Part shown: positions 54,935-63,321 of the stretch, one piece after another | Position numbering within the stretch: the first letter of the stretch is position 1 | How the letters are laid out: every line of letters starts with the position of its first letter | Source of the DNA: a bacterium SCSIO 12643 | Lineage (GTDB): Bacteria; Bacteroidota; Bacteroidia; Flavobacteriales_G; Salibacteraceae | Assembly (NCBI GenBank): GCA_024398135.1 | Contig: CP073750.1 | Location: 1,240,001-1,304,000 of the forward strand | DNA length: 64,000 nucleotides | Direction of reading: 5' to 3' | Made by a program: the position numbers and the translations under genes | Notes under the pieces: model-generated | The model's database searches: none | Seen by the model: the letters and a program-made list of their open reading frames with translations, nothing else | What the model was told of the DNA's origin: nothing

Positions 54935-56728
54935 ATGGGGCAGTTAAAATCATCAAACATACTCGATACATTTGTATACCCACTGATTATTTCAGTTGTA
55001 TTCCTATTCATCTATGCTTTCATATTTGATATGAAATTAGATACGAATGGAGATAATTACAATTACCTCAACTATGCAACTTCAATACTAGATGGGCATG
55101 GTTACTCTTCACCTTATAATTCCAACTATTCCCCAACCAACTGGTATCCTCCAGGATACTCTTCACTTTTAGCGATTACTATGGTTTTCTTTGGTGAAAA
55201 TATTCCATTACTTAAAGTTCTTAATGGGGTACTTTACTTAGTGGGCTTAATTCTGTTTTATATCATTATCAAAAAAAGTACAAATGACTCTATTTTAGCT
55301 TTTTCAATCACTCTATTACTCACATTTAATCCTGGGTTGCTACGATTTTCAACGATTTTAATGTCCGAAATCCCATTTCTATTCTTTACGATGTTCACTG
55401 TTTATCTTGTAATCCATTTTGATGAAAACAACTTGCAATGGAGATCCCCATACTTTCTAGGGATAATTATCAGTGCAATCACGACATATTATTTCCGTAC
55501 AGCTGGAATTTCATTACTTGTAAGTATTTGCATTCACTGGGCAATTCAGAAAAAATGGAAACAAATAGGTCTATATATTACTGGGTTATTTATTCTTTAC
55601 CTTCCCTGGATTATTCGCAATTCTATTCATGGCATTAAAGGACGTTATATGGGGTCCATTATGGCCGTAAATCCATGGAGACCTGAAGAAGGTAACATCG
55701 GTTCAATTTCTGAATTTGTATCCAAAATGAAAACCAACCTTTTTGATACTGTTCTTAAAGGTTTTCCTGAAACATTATTCAACTTCTATCCCTTTAAAGA
55801 TTTATCTACAGAAAGTATGATTGTAATTGGAGGGCTCACGCTTCTCATCATCTTATTTGGAATTTGGAAACTTCAAAAAATCAATTATCTCCTTTTATTT
55901 CTGATTTTAGGTAACATCGGAATTTTTATGATTTGGCATGGAGGCAATGGTATTAGATATGTTTGGACCATTACTCCATTTTTAGCTTTGGGCTTCTTTA
56001 ACGGACTCATTCAACCTCTTAAACTTCTATTCACATTTAAAAATCAAAAAGTCTATTCCTATTTCTCTCTCTTGATTTTATTATTATTTATCCCTTACAA
56101 GCCACAACTTCAGGCTTATCATCAAAACGCACAGAAAAAGGGAAGTCCTGCATATCAAAACTATTTTAAAATCGCCAAAGAAATCAAACATATGGAAGGT
56201 CAGGATGTTACGGTTACTTCCAGAAAACCAGGAATGTTTCATTTCTATTCTGATGTATTTGTAAACAATTACAAATACACTTTAGACATTGAAGAACAGA
56301 TTGACTTTCTAAAGAAATCGGGCACCGATTATGTGGTTTTAGAACAGTTAGGTTATTCCAGTACTAACAGATATTTATATCCAGCAGTTCAGCGCTATCC
56401 TAATAAATTCAAAATAATCAAACACATTAAGAATCCCGACACCTATCTACTTAAATTCTCTCCTGACCTTGGGTACACCGGTGAATGGGAAAATAATGAA
56501 CGCTCAGGATATGGTACTTTTGTTTGGGAAAACGGGATGACATTTGCAGGGAATTGGAAAAACAATGTGCGTAATGGTAAAGGGACTTTATACTTTTCTG
56601 ATGGTCGTCAACTGGAAGGTTCCTGGGAAAATGATAAATTACATGGGCCAGCCATTATAAAATCTAAAGAAGGAACTATCATAGAAAGATGTGAATACCA
56701 ACACAATAAGAAAATTAAAATCTATTAA
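54935..56728 (+). CDS. GT-C-like glycosyltransferase fused to C-terminal MORN repeats
   Basis: A 597-residue protein. The first 390 residues have about 10-11 helices in ArnT/PMT-like order; the first loop has MKLDTNGDNYNYLNY, with Asp residues at the catalytic position of the GT-C fold. A soluble domain (about 390-510) follows. From residue 512 to 585 there are three MORN-like repeats: YTGEWENNERSGYGTFVW, FAGNWKNNVRNGKGTLYF and LEGSWENDKLHGPAII. MORN repeats bind lipids or proteins, and this fusion to a glycosyltransferase is unusual. It is 10 bases behind the GT2 gene, which may supply its lipid-linked donor. Confidence 0.8.
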   Translation: MGQLKSSNILDTFVYPLIISVVFLFIYAFIFDMKLDTNGDNYNYLNYATSILDGHGYSSPYNSNYSPTNWYPPGYSSLLAITMVFFGENIPLLKVLNGVLYLVGLILFYIIIKKSTNDSILAFSITLLLTFNPGLLRFSTILMSEIPFLFFTMFTVYLVIHFDENNLQWRSPYFLGIIISAITTYYFRTAGISLLVSICIHWAIQKKWKQIGLYITGLFILYLPWIIRNSIHGIKGRYMGSIMAVNPWRPEEGNIGSISEFVSKMKTNLFDTVLKGFPETLFNFYPFKDLSTESMIVIGGLTLLIILFGIWKLQKINYLLLFLILGNIGIFMIWHGGNGIRYVWTITPFLALGFFNGLIQPLKLLFTFKNQKVYSYFSLLILLLFIPYKPQLQAYHQNAQKKGSPAYQNYFKIAKEIKHMEGQDVTVTSRKPGMFHFYSDVFVNNYKYTLDIEEQIDFLKKSGTDYVVLEQLGYSSTNRYLYPAVQRYPNKFKIIKHIKNPDTYLLKFSPDLGYTGEWENNERSGYGTFVWENGMTFAGNWKNNVRNGKGTLYFSDGRQLEGSWENDKLHGPAIIKSKEGTIIERCEYQHNKKIKIY

Positions 56729-56832
56729 AAACAACTTTTTTGATTTTTTTTAGTCTTTTACCAACCAATCACCTCTTTCATATTGTCTATGGTATTAGGA
56801 GCATATTTAATATCATTTTATAAACACTTATT

Positions 56833-58797
56833 ATGAAAAAAATTAACAAATTAATTCTTGCGATCTTTGCGCTACTATCGGTGCAAATGGTTCAAGCCCA
56901 GTGTGACGCTTCGTTCACACATACAGGAACTGACCCTACGTTTAGTTTCTCGCCTAACACGACCCCTTCAATCAGTTCTGCTGCCTGGTGGAATTTTGGT
57001 GATGGGAATATTAGCTATACCATCAGTCCTTCACATACCTATGCTGCAAATGGAAGTTATATGGTTACATTTAATGTAATCGATTCTGCTTCAAACTGTA
57101 GTGATATCGATACCCTTTGGATCAATGTAACCAACGCAGCACCCGTTACTTGTAGTGCGGCATTTACTATTTCTGGAACATCTCCAACTTTCACGTTCAA
57201 CCCAACAGGTACTCCAACTGCTCCAGCAGGATATTATTCTTATGTATGGGATTTTGGTGATGGAAACGTGAGCTACGCAAATAATCCAACGCATACATAC
57301 ACCGCAAATGGAACATACAATGTAACTTGTATTTTCTATGATAGTATTTGGTGTGCTGATACTGTAACCAATATAGTAACGGTGACTGGTATCTCAACAC
57401 CTTCATGTGATGCTTCATTCACTGTAATTGATTCTAACGGAACTTTTATTTTCATTCCTAGCGCACCATTCCCAGGAGCAGTTTACTCATGGATTTTAAG
57501 TGATGGTAGTGTATATGGAGTACAAAACCCGGTTGTTAATTTAACTACTCCTGGCAATTACGTAATGTGTTTAACTATTTCCGATCCTTCATCAGGTTGT
57601 TCAGATACTTTCTGTGACACAGTAGTAGTTAATCCAGCAGTTTGTGATGCTTCATTTACAGTATCAAATATGGACCCTTCTTATACATTTACTCCGAACA
57701 CGGTGCCTTCAGTTTCTAGTGGTTACTTCTGGGATTTTGGTGATGGAAATACTTCTACTCTATTAAATCCAACACACACTTATGCTGCAAATGGAACTTA
57801 CAACGTTACATTTACTGTAATTGATACCTTAAACTGGTGTGGTGATTCTTCGGTTACATCAATAACTGTAACCAACATTGTTCCTACTCCAACTGTGGGA
57901 CAAATCACAGGTATTGTTGCAATGGGATTACAAGGTGCTGATGCTGGGGTAGTATTCTTAATTACATATGATTCCGCTGCAGGAACTTTAACAATGGTCG
58001 ATACTACTCAAATCGATTCTTTCGGAATGTATGCATTCTATAACGTACCTTACGGAACATATTTAGTTAAAGCTGCCCTTAGTCCAGCTTCTATTAACTA
58101 TACAAATTTCCTACCTACATATTATGCTACCTCAGTATGGGGAGGAGAATTACTATGGAACAATGCTACTGATGTAGTTCTTAACACCCCTTACCTAAAC
58201 AACGTAAACTTCAATCTGGTACCAGGTTCAAACCCTGGAGGACCAGGATTTGTTGGTGGTTTAGTAAGTCAAGGGGCAAACAAAACCGGAGATCCAATGT
58301 CTGATATCCAGATCATGATTTTAGATCAGAACGGTGATGCAGTAGCGTACGAGTACAGTGATAACACCGGATCATTTAATATTCCTGATTTACCTTACGG
58401 TACTTACACCGTTTATCCTGAAGTTCATGGTCGTGTAACTACTTCTGTTGATGTGGTTTTATCTGCAGCTCATCCAGGAACAAATCAAATTAGAATTGAA
58501 GTAAACAGTACAACTGTTGAAGCTTCTATTGCTACTGGAATTAATGATTTACCACAATTTGCTAATATCAGATTATTCCCAAATCCGGTAAAAGAAATTC
58601 TTAACGTGGATTTAGGTTCTGAATTAAGTGGAAAAACTACGCTTCAAATATTAGATTTAACTGGTAAAGTTATTTCGACTACTAACGTTTCTTCAACTGG
58701 TGTAATGACAGTTAATACTTCTGAGTTAAACACAGGAGTTTATATCTTATCTGTTGAAAATAACGGTAATAAAGCAATATATAAGTTTGTAAAATAA
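56833..58797 (+). CDS. secreted PKD-repeat surface protein with T9SS sorting domain
   Basis: A 654-residue exported protein. The signal ends VQMVQAQ (about residue 22). Four PKD-like repeats follow (about 23-110, 112-190, 190-270, 270-350), three of them with WxFGDGN and HTYAANGTYNVTF patterns and paired Cys. Then two carboxypeptidase/SpaA-like beta domains (about 355-555: GSFNIPDLPYGTYTVYPE) and a type A T9SS sorting domain (from IRLFPNPVKEILNV to YKFVK). It is expected at the cell surface as an adhesin or matrix protein. A terminator follows. Confidence 0.93.
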   Translation: MKKINKLILAIFALLSVQMVQAQCDASFTHTGTDPTFSFSPNTTPSISSAAWWNFGDGNISYTISPSHTYAANGSYMVTFNVIDSASNCSDIDTLWINVTNAAPVTCSAAFTISGTSPTFTFNPTGTPTAPAGYYSYVWDFGDGNVSYANNPTHTYTANGTYNVTCIFYDSIWCADTVTNIVTVTGISTPSCDASFTVIDSNGTFIFIPSAPFPGAVYSWILSDGSVYGVQNPVVNLTTPGNYVMCLTISDPSSGCSDTFCDTVVVNPAVCDASFTVSNMDPSYTFTPNTVPSVSSGYFWDFGDGNTSTLLNPTHTYAANGTYNVTFTVIDTLNWCGDSSVTSITVTNIVPTPTVGQITGIVAMGLQGADAGVVFLITYDSAAGTLTMVDTTQIDSFGMYAFYNVPYGTYLVKAALSPASINYTNFLPTYYATSVWGGELLWNNATDVVLNTPYLNNVNFNLVPGSNPGGPGFVGGLVSQGANKTGDPMSDIQIMILDQNGDAVAYEYSDNTGSFNIPDLPYGTYTVYPEVHGRVTTSVDVVLSAAHPGTNQIRIEVNSTTVEASIATGINDLPQFANIRLFPNPVKEILNVDLGSELSGKTTLQILDLTGKVISTTNVSSTGVMTVNTSELNTGVYILSVENNGNKAIYKFVK

Positions 58798-58820
58798 TAT
58801 CTAAATATCTCAAAATTAAT

Positions 58821-58848
58821 CTCGGTGTGGGCAAATTCCCGCACCGGG
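58821..58848 (+). terminator. terminator after the PKD protein gene
   Basis: Stem CGGTGTGGG and CCCGCACCG (one G-U pair) with a six-base loop, followed by a T-rich run. It lies just before the sigma-factor ATG at 58861, so it may also affect the sigma leader. Confidence 0.7.
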
Positions 58849-58860
58849 ATATTTTACTTT

Positions 58861-59430
58861 ATGGCGGTTGATCAAAGACTTATTCAACAGTGCATTAAAG
58901 GTAAGGAAAAGGCTTATTATGAACTATATAAGCTTTGTTTTTCAGACCTAATGGCTGTCTGTGTAAGATATTTCCGCAATAAAGAAGAAGCTGCACCAGT
59001 ATTAAACAAGGCTTTTTTAAGAATTACGCAGAATTTAGATAAGTATAAATCTGACGTTCCCTGGGATCGTTGGATTAAACGAATAATGATTAATACGATC
59101 ATTAATGAATATAAAAGTCAAAAAAGAAATAAAGATTTTTTCGTTCCAACTAGCTTTGAAAGCGGATCTTTAGAATTTGATAATTATTCATTAAATGAAA
59201 TCAAAGAACGCATTGATCTCGAACACATAAAATCTTTTATTCATGAGTTGCCCGCAACTCAGAAAGAAGTTTTTAACCTTTATGCGATAGATGGTTATAC
59301 GCATAAAGAAATAGCTGAAATGTTGGAGATTCCTTTGGGGACCTCAAAATGGTTACTTGCCGAGGCAAGAAAAAGACTTAAAACTATGGTAACAAAGTCT
59401 TTAAATATTAATACTGCAATCGCGATATGA
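58861..59430 (+). CDS. ECF-type RNA polymerase sigma factor
   Basis: A 189-residue sigma-70-family factor with region 2 (DLMAVCVRYFRNKEEAAPVLN and PWDRWIKRIMINTIINEYKS) and region 4 (LPATQKEVFNLYAIDGYTHKEIAEMLEIPLGT). ATG at 58861 is used; a GTG at 58825 lies inside the preceding terminator. It overlaps the next gene by four bases (ATGA), the usual arrangement of a sigma factor and its cognate anti-sigma factor. Confidence 0.93.
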   Translation: MAVDQRLIQQCIKGKEKAYYELYKLCFSDLMAVCVRYFRNKEEAAPVLNKAFLRITQNLDKYKSDVPWDRWIKRIMINTIINEYKSQKRNKDFFVPTSFESGSLEFDNYSLNEIKERIDLEHIKSFIHELPATQKEVFNLYAIDGYTHKEIAEMLEIPLGTSKWLLAEARKRLKTMVTKSLNINTAIAI

Positions 59431-61070
59431 ATAACGGTGATCACAATATAGATAAGTTATTTAAAGATGCTTTTGAAAGTGAAGAGCATGACTTTAATGC
59501 AGCTTACTGGCAAGATGCTCAGCAAATGCTGAACACTGGTAAATCCACGCCTATTTTTACAAAACCATATATGGTGGTTAGTGCCTTATCTATTGTTATT
59601 TCATCTATTCTATTTTTTGCAGACTCAACACCTCAACAATTTATTCAAACTAAAAACCCCATTGCTGAAAATCAAACTATCAATTCAACTGAAAAACAGC
59701 GTATTTCCAATACAACATCTTCAAACACTGATTATTCTAAAAATATTCAAATAGGCACAGAACAAAATCAAACTCTTGATTCCAAAGCTTTAACTAATGA
59801 AGAATCAAAAACTAATTCCACACCTTCTTTAATAAAAAACGAACAAGAAGCTAATTCTAAATTAGAATCCCACCTTGTAAATAACACTACGGAAATCGCC
59901 ATATCTGAGCGTCCACGCAAAATAACAGCTCAGAATACTAAAACTGAATCAAAAGTTGCTAAAGGAGAACTGACTAAATCGAATATATCAACTTCTAATA
60001 TTGCTCAAACCGCTATTGTTTCTTCCAGTATCGGAACAAATAATGCGACTAACCAAAACCAATTAACGCTTCGCAAAACAAGCAATCATACAGTTATGTC
60101 AAATGATACGGAACAGAATGTATCTCAAGAACATACTGTGAATCAACCTCATCAAGACTTACAGTACAAAAAGACCATTCTCAATCATGACTTTAAAGAA
60201 CAAGCTTTAGGTTTTATGAATACAAAGTCGCTGGTTTTATCGAAACAGGATAATTCATTAGCTATTCCTTCTTCCGACTTCGAACCCTTAAAGTCAATTC
60301 ATCTACCACTTACATTAAGATTAAGTGTGGGTAATTACTGGAGCGAGTCATTTAATACCGCATCTAGCAACGTTCAAACTTATGGACAAAATAGAAATAT
60401 CGAATTTAGCGCAGAATATCTCTTCAGACCTAATTGGGGAATTCAGGTAGGTATTTCCTATAACAACATGGTGGAAGAACAAGCACACCGAGGTTTAGGT
60501 GTGATCAACAACTCATATTGGAACGAAGTGGATAATTCCTATTGGAAATATCAAGAACAACAAATAACGATAAATGATAGTACCTGGTGGTTAGGTGGCT
60601 GGTGGCACTATGCTCCGTATCAGGATACAGTTATAGACTCCACCTACATATCAAAACATGATCAGGTCTATGTTACTAAATACGATACAACTGCTAAAAA
60701 CTTTAAATCCGAGCAAAAAATCAAACTTATTGAAGTTCCAGTATTGATCTCTTACAATTTCAATATTGAAAGATGGACTTTCCAATTGGCATCAGGTATG
60801 TCATTTGGGTTCTATTCAAACTCTTCCGGACAAATTATTCGTCCAGGAGATCCGGTGCGATTGGAAAATTCGAGTTCTTCATTGTTTCATAATATCCAAT
60901 ACAACTACCTGCTTCAAACTGAACTAGGATATAATATTACAGATCAGTGGCAACTTACGGCAAGACCTCAGATGAAAATGAACCTGAACAGCATTTATAA
61001 AAACGAATCTGGTTTCCGACATCGTTATCTATTTTATGGTGTCAATGTTGGTGTTGCATACAGATTCTAG
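59427..61070 (+). CDS. predicted anti-sigma/outer-membrane beta-barrel fusion protein
   Basis: A 547-residue protein. Residues 1-45 are cytoplasmic-type and resemble the short N-terminal helix of Bacteroidota anti-sigma factors (DKLFKDAFESEEHDFNAAYW). One transmembrane helix follows at 47-65. Residues about 66-290 form a Ser/Thr/Asn/Gln-rich unstructured linker. The rest (about 295-547) is a PorT-like beta-barrel with alternating aromatic strands (LPLTLRLSVGNYWSESF, LTARPQMKMNL) ending in FYGVNVGVAYRF, an aromatic outer-membrane end. If right, one chain spans both membranes and could carry a signal directly to the sigma factor encoded just upstream. Confidence 0.75.
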   Translation: MNNGDHNIDKLFKDAFESEEHDFNAAYWQDAQQMLNTGKSTPIFTKPYMVVSALSIVISSILFFADSTPQQFIQTKNPIAENQTINSTEKQRISNTTSSNTDYSKNIQIGTEQNQTLDSKALTNEESKTNSTPSLIKNEQEANSKLESHLVNNTTEIAISERPRKITAQNTKTESKVAKGELTKSNISTSNIAQTAIVSSSIGTNNATNQNQLTLRKTSNHTVMSNDTEQNVSQEHTVNQPHQDLQYKKTILNHDFKEQALGFMNTKSLVLSKQDNSLAIPSSDFEPLKSIHLPLTLRLSVGNYWSESFNTASSNVQTYGQNRNIEFSAEYLFRPNWGIQVGISYNNMVEEQAHRGLGVINNSYWNEVDNSYWKYQEQQITINDSTWWLGGWWHYAPYQDTVIDSTYISKHDQVYVTKYDTTAKNFKSEQKIKLIEVPVLISYNFNIERWTFQLASGMSFGFYSNSSGQIIRPGDPVRLENSSSSLFHNIQYNYLLQTELGYNITDQWQLTARPQMKMNLNSIYKNESGFRHRYLFYGVNVGVAYRF

Positions 61071-61082
61071 GCTCCCACAGCC

Positions 61083-61154
61083 GAGTATGGTAATCAGAGT
61101 GAGAAAAAGTCCCTTGGAAGATTATGACAAACGCTCGCTTTGATTACTTAACTC
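61083..61154. ncRNA. long imperfect hairpin between the anti-sigma and dikinase-like genes
   Basis: A stem of about 20 pairs with two G-U pairs, one small internal loop and a 30-base loop: GAGT plus GTAATCAGAGTGAG (61083-61103) against CTCGCTTTGATTAC plus ACTC (61134-61154). The G-U pairs suggest selection for RNA structure. It may be a terminator or a structured leader; no known RNA family is recognised. Confidence 0.35.
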
Positions 61155-61247
61155 CCCTCCTTTTGTTTTAAAAACGTATTCTTCTTAGCCATGAAAAACA
61201 TGTATTTTTACATCTAGGTTTGGCTTAATCATTGTTGTAGATAATAT

Positions 61248-63140
61248 ATGTTAAAAAAGGTTTTCATATTACTTCTTTTCATTGGATCATTTTCTCCTAT
61301 CTATACTCAAGCATATTTATCCGAATTAAAGACAAACGATGATTTTGAAACGTTAAGCGGCTTACCATTATCCAATAAGTATGGTCAACTTTCAGCTATA
61401 AAAGTGGTTGTCGACTTAAAAACTGATAAGATTTATTATTTAAATGCCTCAGATTATAAATTTCATCATGAATTTTGCGAGCAGGTTTTAAGAAATAATG
61501 TGACCCTTTCCTATTTCAATGAAGTGAATTATGAAAACTCTTCTCAACGCCAATACTTGCTTGGGAACCTCAACCTTATCGAGACTTCGGGCAAGTATTT
61601 TTTAGAACTTTCGCCAACGGATTTGATGTCTGAAAAACTCATCTATCAATTCTTCAATAAGGTTCAAAATTCATTTTATAATTCAAAAAAATTACTGTTT
61701 CTGATCAACAGTAACAGATTAAACGAAATCTCGGATTCACTAGCATTACAAATTCCCATTTTACACGCTTCGGAGATTTATCAGGATCTCGATTACCAGG
61801 CCATTGGCAAAGGTGAATCAGACGGATATTTAAAAATCATTGATGATTTGGAGACATGTGTAAATCAGTTACAACCCACTGATATTATTGTCATCAATCA
61901 AACACCTCTGTTTTTGCCTCAGGTTGCTGGCGTAATTGTTACCAAGTTTCAGACTCCTTTAAGTCACTTGAGTATTCTGGGGCAAAATAGAGATATTCCG
62001 ATCATGGCCTACACAAATGCTTTTAGGGATCATCATCTACAACGATTAAACAACAGCCCTGTTCATCTTAAAGTGGAAAGTGATACTTTTTATCTTCGAC
62101 AAATTGAAGAAGTGATTCCCAAAACCTCAGCCTCCAAAAAAATCAAATTAAAATATGATCTGGACGTAGACTCTTTAATCAGCATTAAAGATCTCAAAAG
62201 AAAATCTTCAAAATATGTGGGTAACAAAGCACAAAACTTTAGAGAACTCTATAAACTTTCTTTAAAGAACAATTTCAAAGTTCCAGAATCTGCTTTTGCA
62301 ATCCCATTCTTTTACTACCATCAGCATCTGATAGAAAATAAGATCGACACACGAATTGAACACTTCTTAACCCATTATAAAAGTTTAGAACCGGATTCCA
62401 TTCAATTCTATCTTAAACAGATCAGAAGAGAGATCAAAAACACTCCTGTTAATGATCAACTTTTAAAAGATACGGAAAACATGATTTTAGCATTAGGTAC
62501 ATACAAGCGAATGAGATTTCGATCTTCTACCAATGCCGAAGATGCTAAAGGTTTTTCAGGAGCCGGACTTTATTCTTCTAAAACGGGAATTCTATATGAC
62601 GACCAAAAAACGATTGATCGGGCCATTAAAAAGGTATGGGCAAGTTTATGGAATTATGAAGCCTTTATGGAACGTGAGTTTTTTTCAGTCGATCATCGAC
62701 AAGCGTATATGGGAATTCTGGTTCATCGTTCCTTTCCTTCAGAAGTTGTAAATGGCGTTGCCATTACTAAAAATCTATATCGATATGGTTATTTAGGGTT
62801 TACGGTAAATGCACAACTGGGAAATGAGAATGTCGTTCAACCTTCTCCTGGTGTGATTTGTGATCAGTTCATCTGCTATCCAAATACGCTTCACAACATG
62901 TATGATGAACATCATACGATTGAAATCATCACTACTTCAAGTTTAAATAATGGTGAGCTGGTCATGACTCCAGAAGAAATTTACAATTTGGCGTATCAGC
63001 TGCACGTCATCAAAAAACACTTCTTTTATACGCCATATTCCGGTGGTGAATACGCCCTTTTTGCAATGGATGTAGAATTTAAAATAGATGGTGAAAACCG
63101 TACTTTATACATCAAACAAGCCCGTCCGTTTAATGATTAG
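61248..63140 (+). CDS. exported dikinase-like protein (phosphohistidine domain plus PPDK-type ATP-grasp)
   Basis: A 630-residue protein with a Sec-type signal (MLKKVFILLLFIGSFSPIYT). Residues about 23-200 are of unknown fold. Residues about 210-265 are a PEP-utilizing/phosphohistidine mobile domain with the key His240 in TPLSHLSIL. From 320 to the end lies a PPDK_N-type ATP-grasp domain: VGNKAQNFREL (324-334), RSSTNAEDAKGFSGAG (425-440), KKVWASLWN, SEVVNGVAITKN and the terminal LYIKQARPF. The TIM barrel of PEP synthase is absent. The order His domain then ATP-grasp is the reverse of PEP synthase but is that of glucan water dikinases. Export of such an enzyme is unexpected, and the substrate is unknown. 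Confidence 0.8.
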   Translation: MLKKVFILLLFIGSFSPIYTQAYLSELKTNDDFETLSGLPLSNKYGQLSAIKVVVDLKTDKIYYLNASDYKFHHEFCEQVLRNNVTLSYFNEVNYENSSQRQYLLGNLNLIETSGKYFLELSPTDLMSEKLIYQFFNKVQNSFYNSKKLLFLINSNRLNEISDSLALQIPILHASEIYQDLDYQAIGKGESDGYLKIIDDLETCVNQLQPTDIIVINQTPLFLPQVAGVIVTKFQTPLSHLSILGQNRDIPIMAYTNAFRDHHLQRLNNSPVHLKVESDTFYLRQIEEVIPKTSASKKIKLKYDLDVDSLISIKDLKRKSSKYVGNKAQNFRELYKLSLKNNFKVPESAFAIPFFYYHQHLIENKIDTRIEHFLTHYKSLEPDSIQFYLKQIRREIKNTPVNDQLLKDTENMILALGTYKRMRFRSSTNAEDAKGFSGAGLYSSKTGILYDDQKTIDRAIKKVWASLWNYEAFMEREFFSVDHRQAYMGILVHRSFPSEVVNGVAITKNLYRYGYLGFTVNAQLGNENVVQPSPGVICDQFICYPNTLHNMYDEHHTIEIITTSSLNNGELVMTPEEIYNLAYQLHVIKKHFFYTPYSGGEYALFAMDVEFKIDGENRTLYIKQARPFND

Positions 63141-63174
63141 AAAAAGTTGATATTGTATATCTTGACACTTTTTC
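63140..63174 (+). terminator. hairpin terminator after the dikinase-like gene
   Basis: Arms GAAAAAGT and ACTTTTTC (8 pairs), with an inner GATAT-TGT-ATATC hairpin and a small asymmetric internal loop. It begins at the last base of the stop codon. Confidence 0.5.
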
Positions 63175-63321
63175 GTTTAACAAAACGCATATTCTATTTA
63201 ACTATAAATTCATTTATAAACTTTGACCGAATAGTTACATGCTTTCGTTTTCAGGATGTTCTAATTTCATATCACCAACAAACACCAACTAAATAATTGT
63301 ATAACAAACTAAAACAACACT
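63175..63321. other. intergenic region before the second PKD gene
   Basis: About 147 bases of AT-rich DNA between the dikinase-like and PKD genes. I see no gene and no convincing promoter, although a TTTG-ending hexamer (AAACTTTG near 63217) partly fits a -7 box. Confidence 0.4.

Noticed and set aside
58825-58860. GTG start for the sigma factor
   Set aside because: It lies within a terminator hairpin, and the added residues are not part of a sigma factor.
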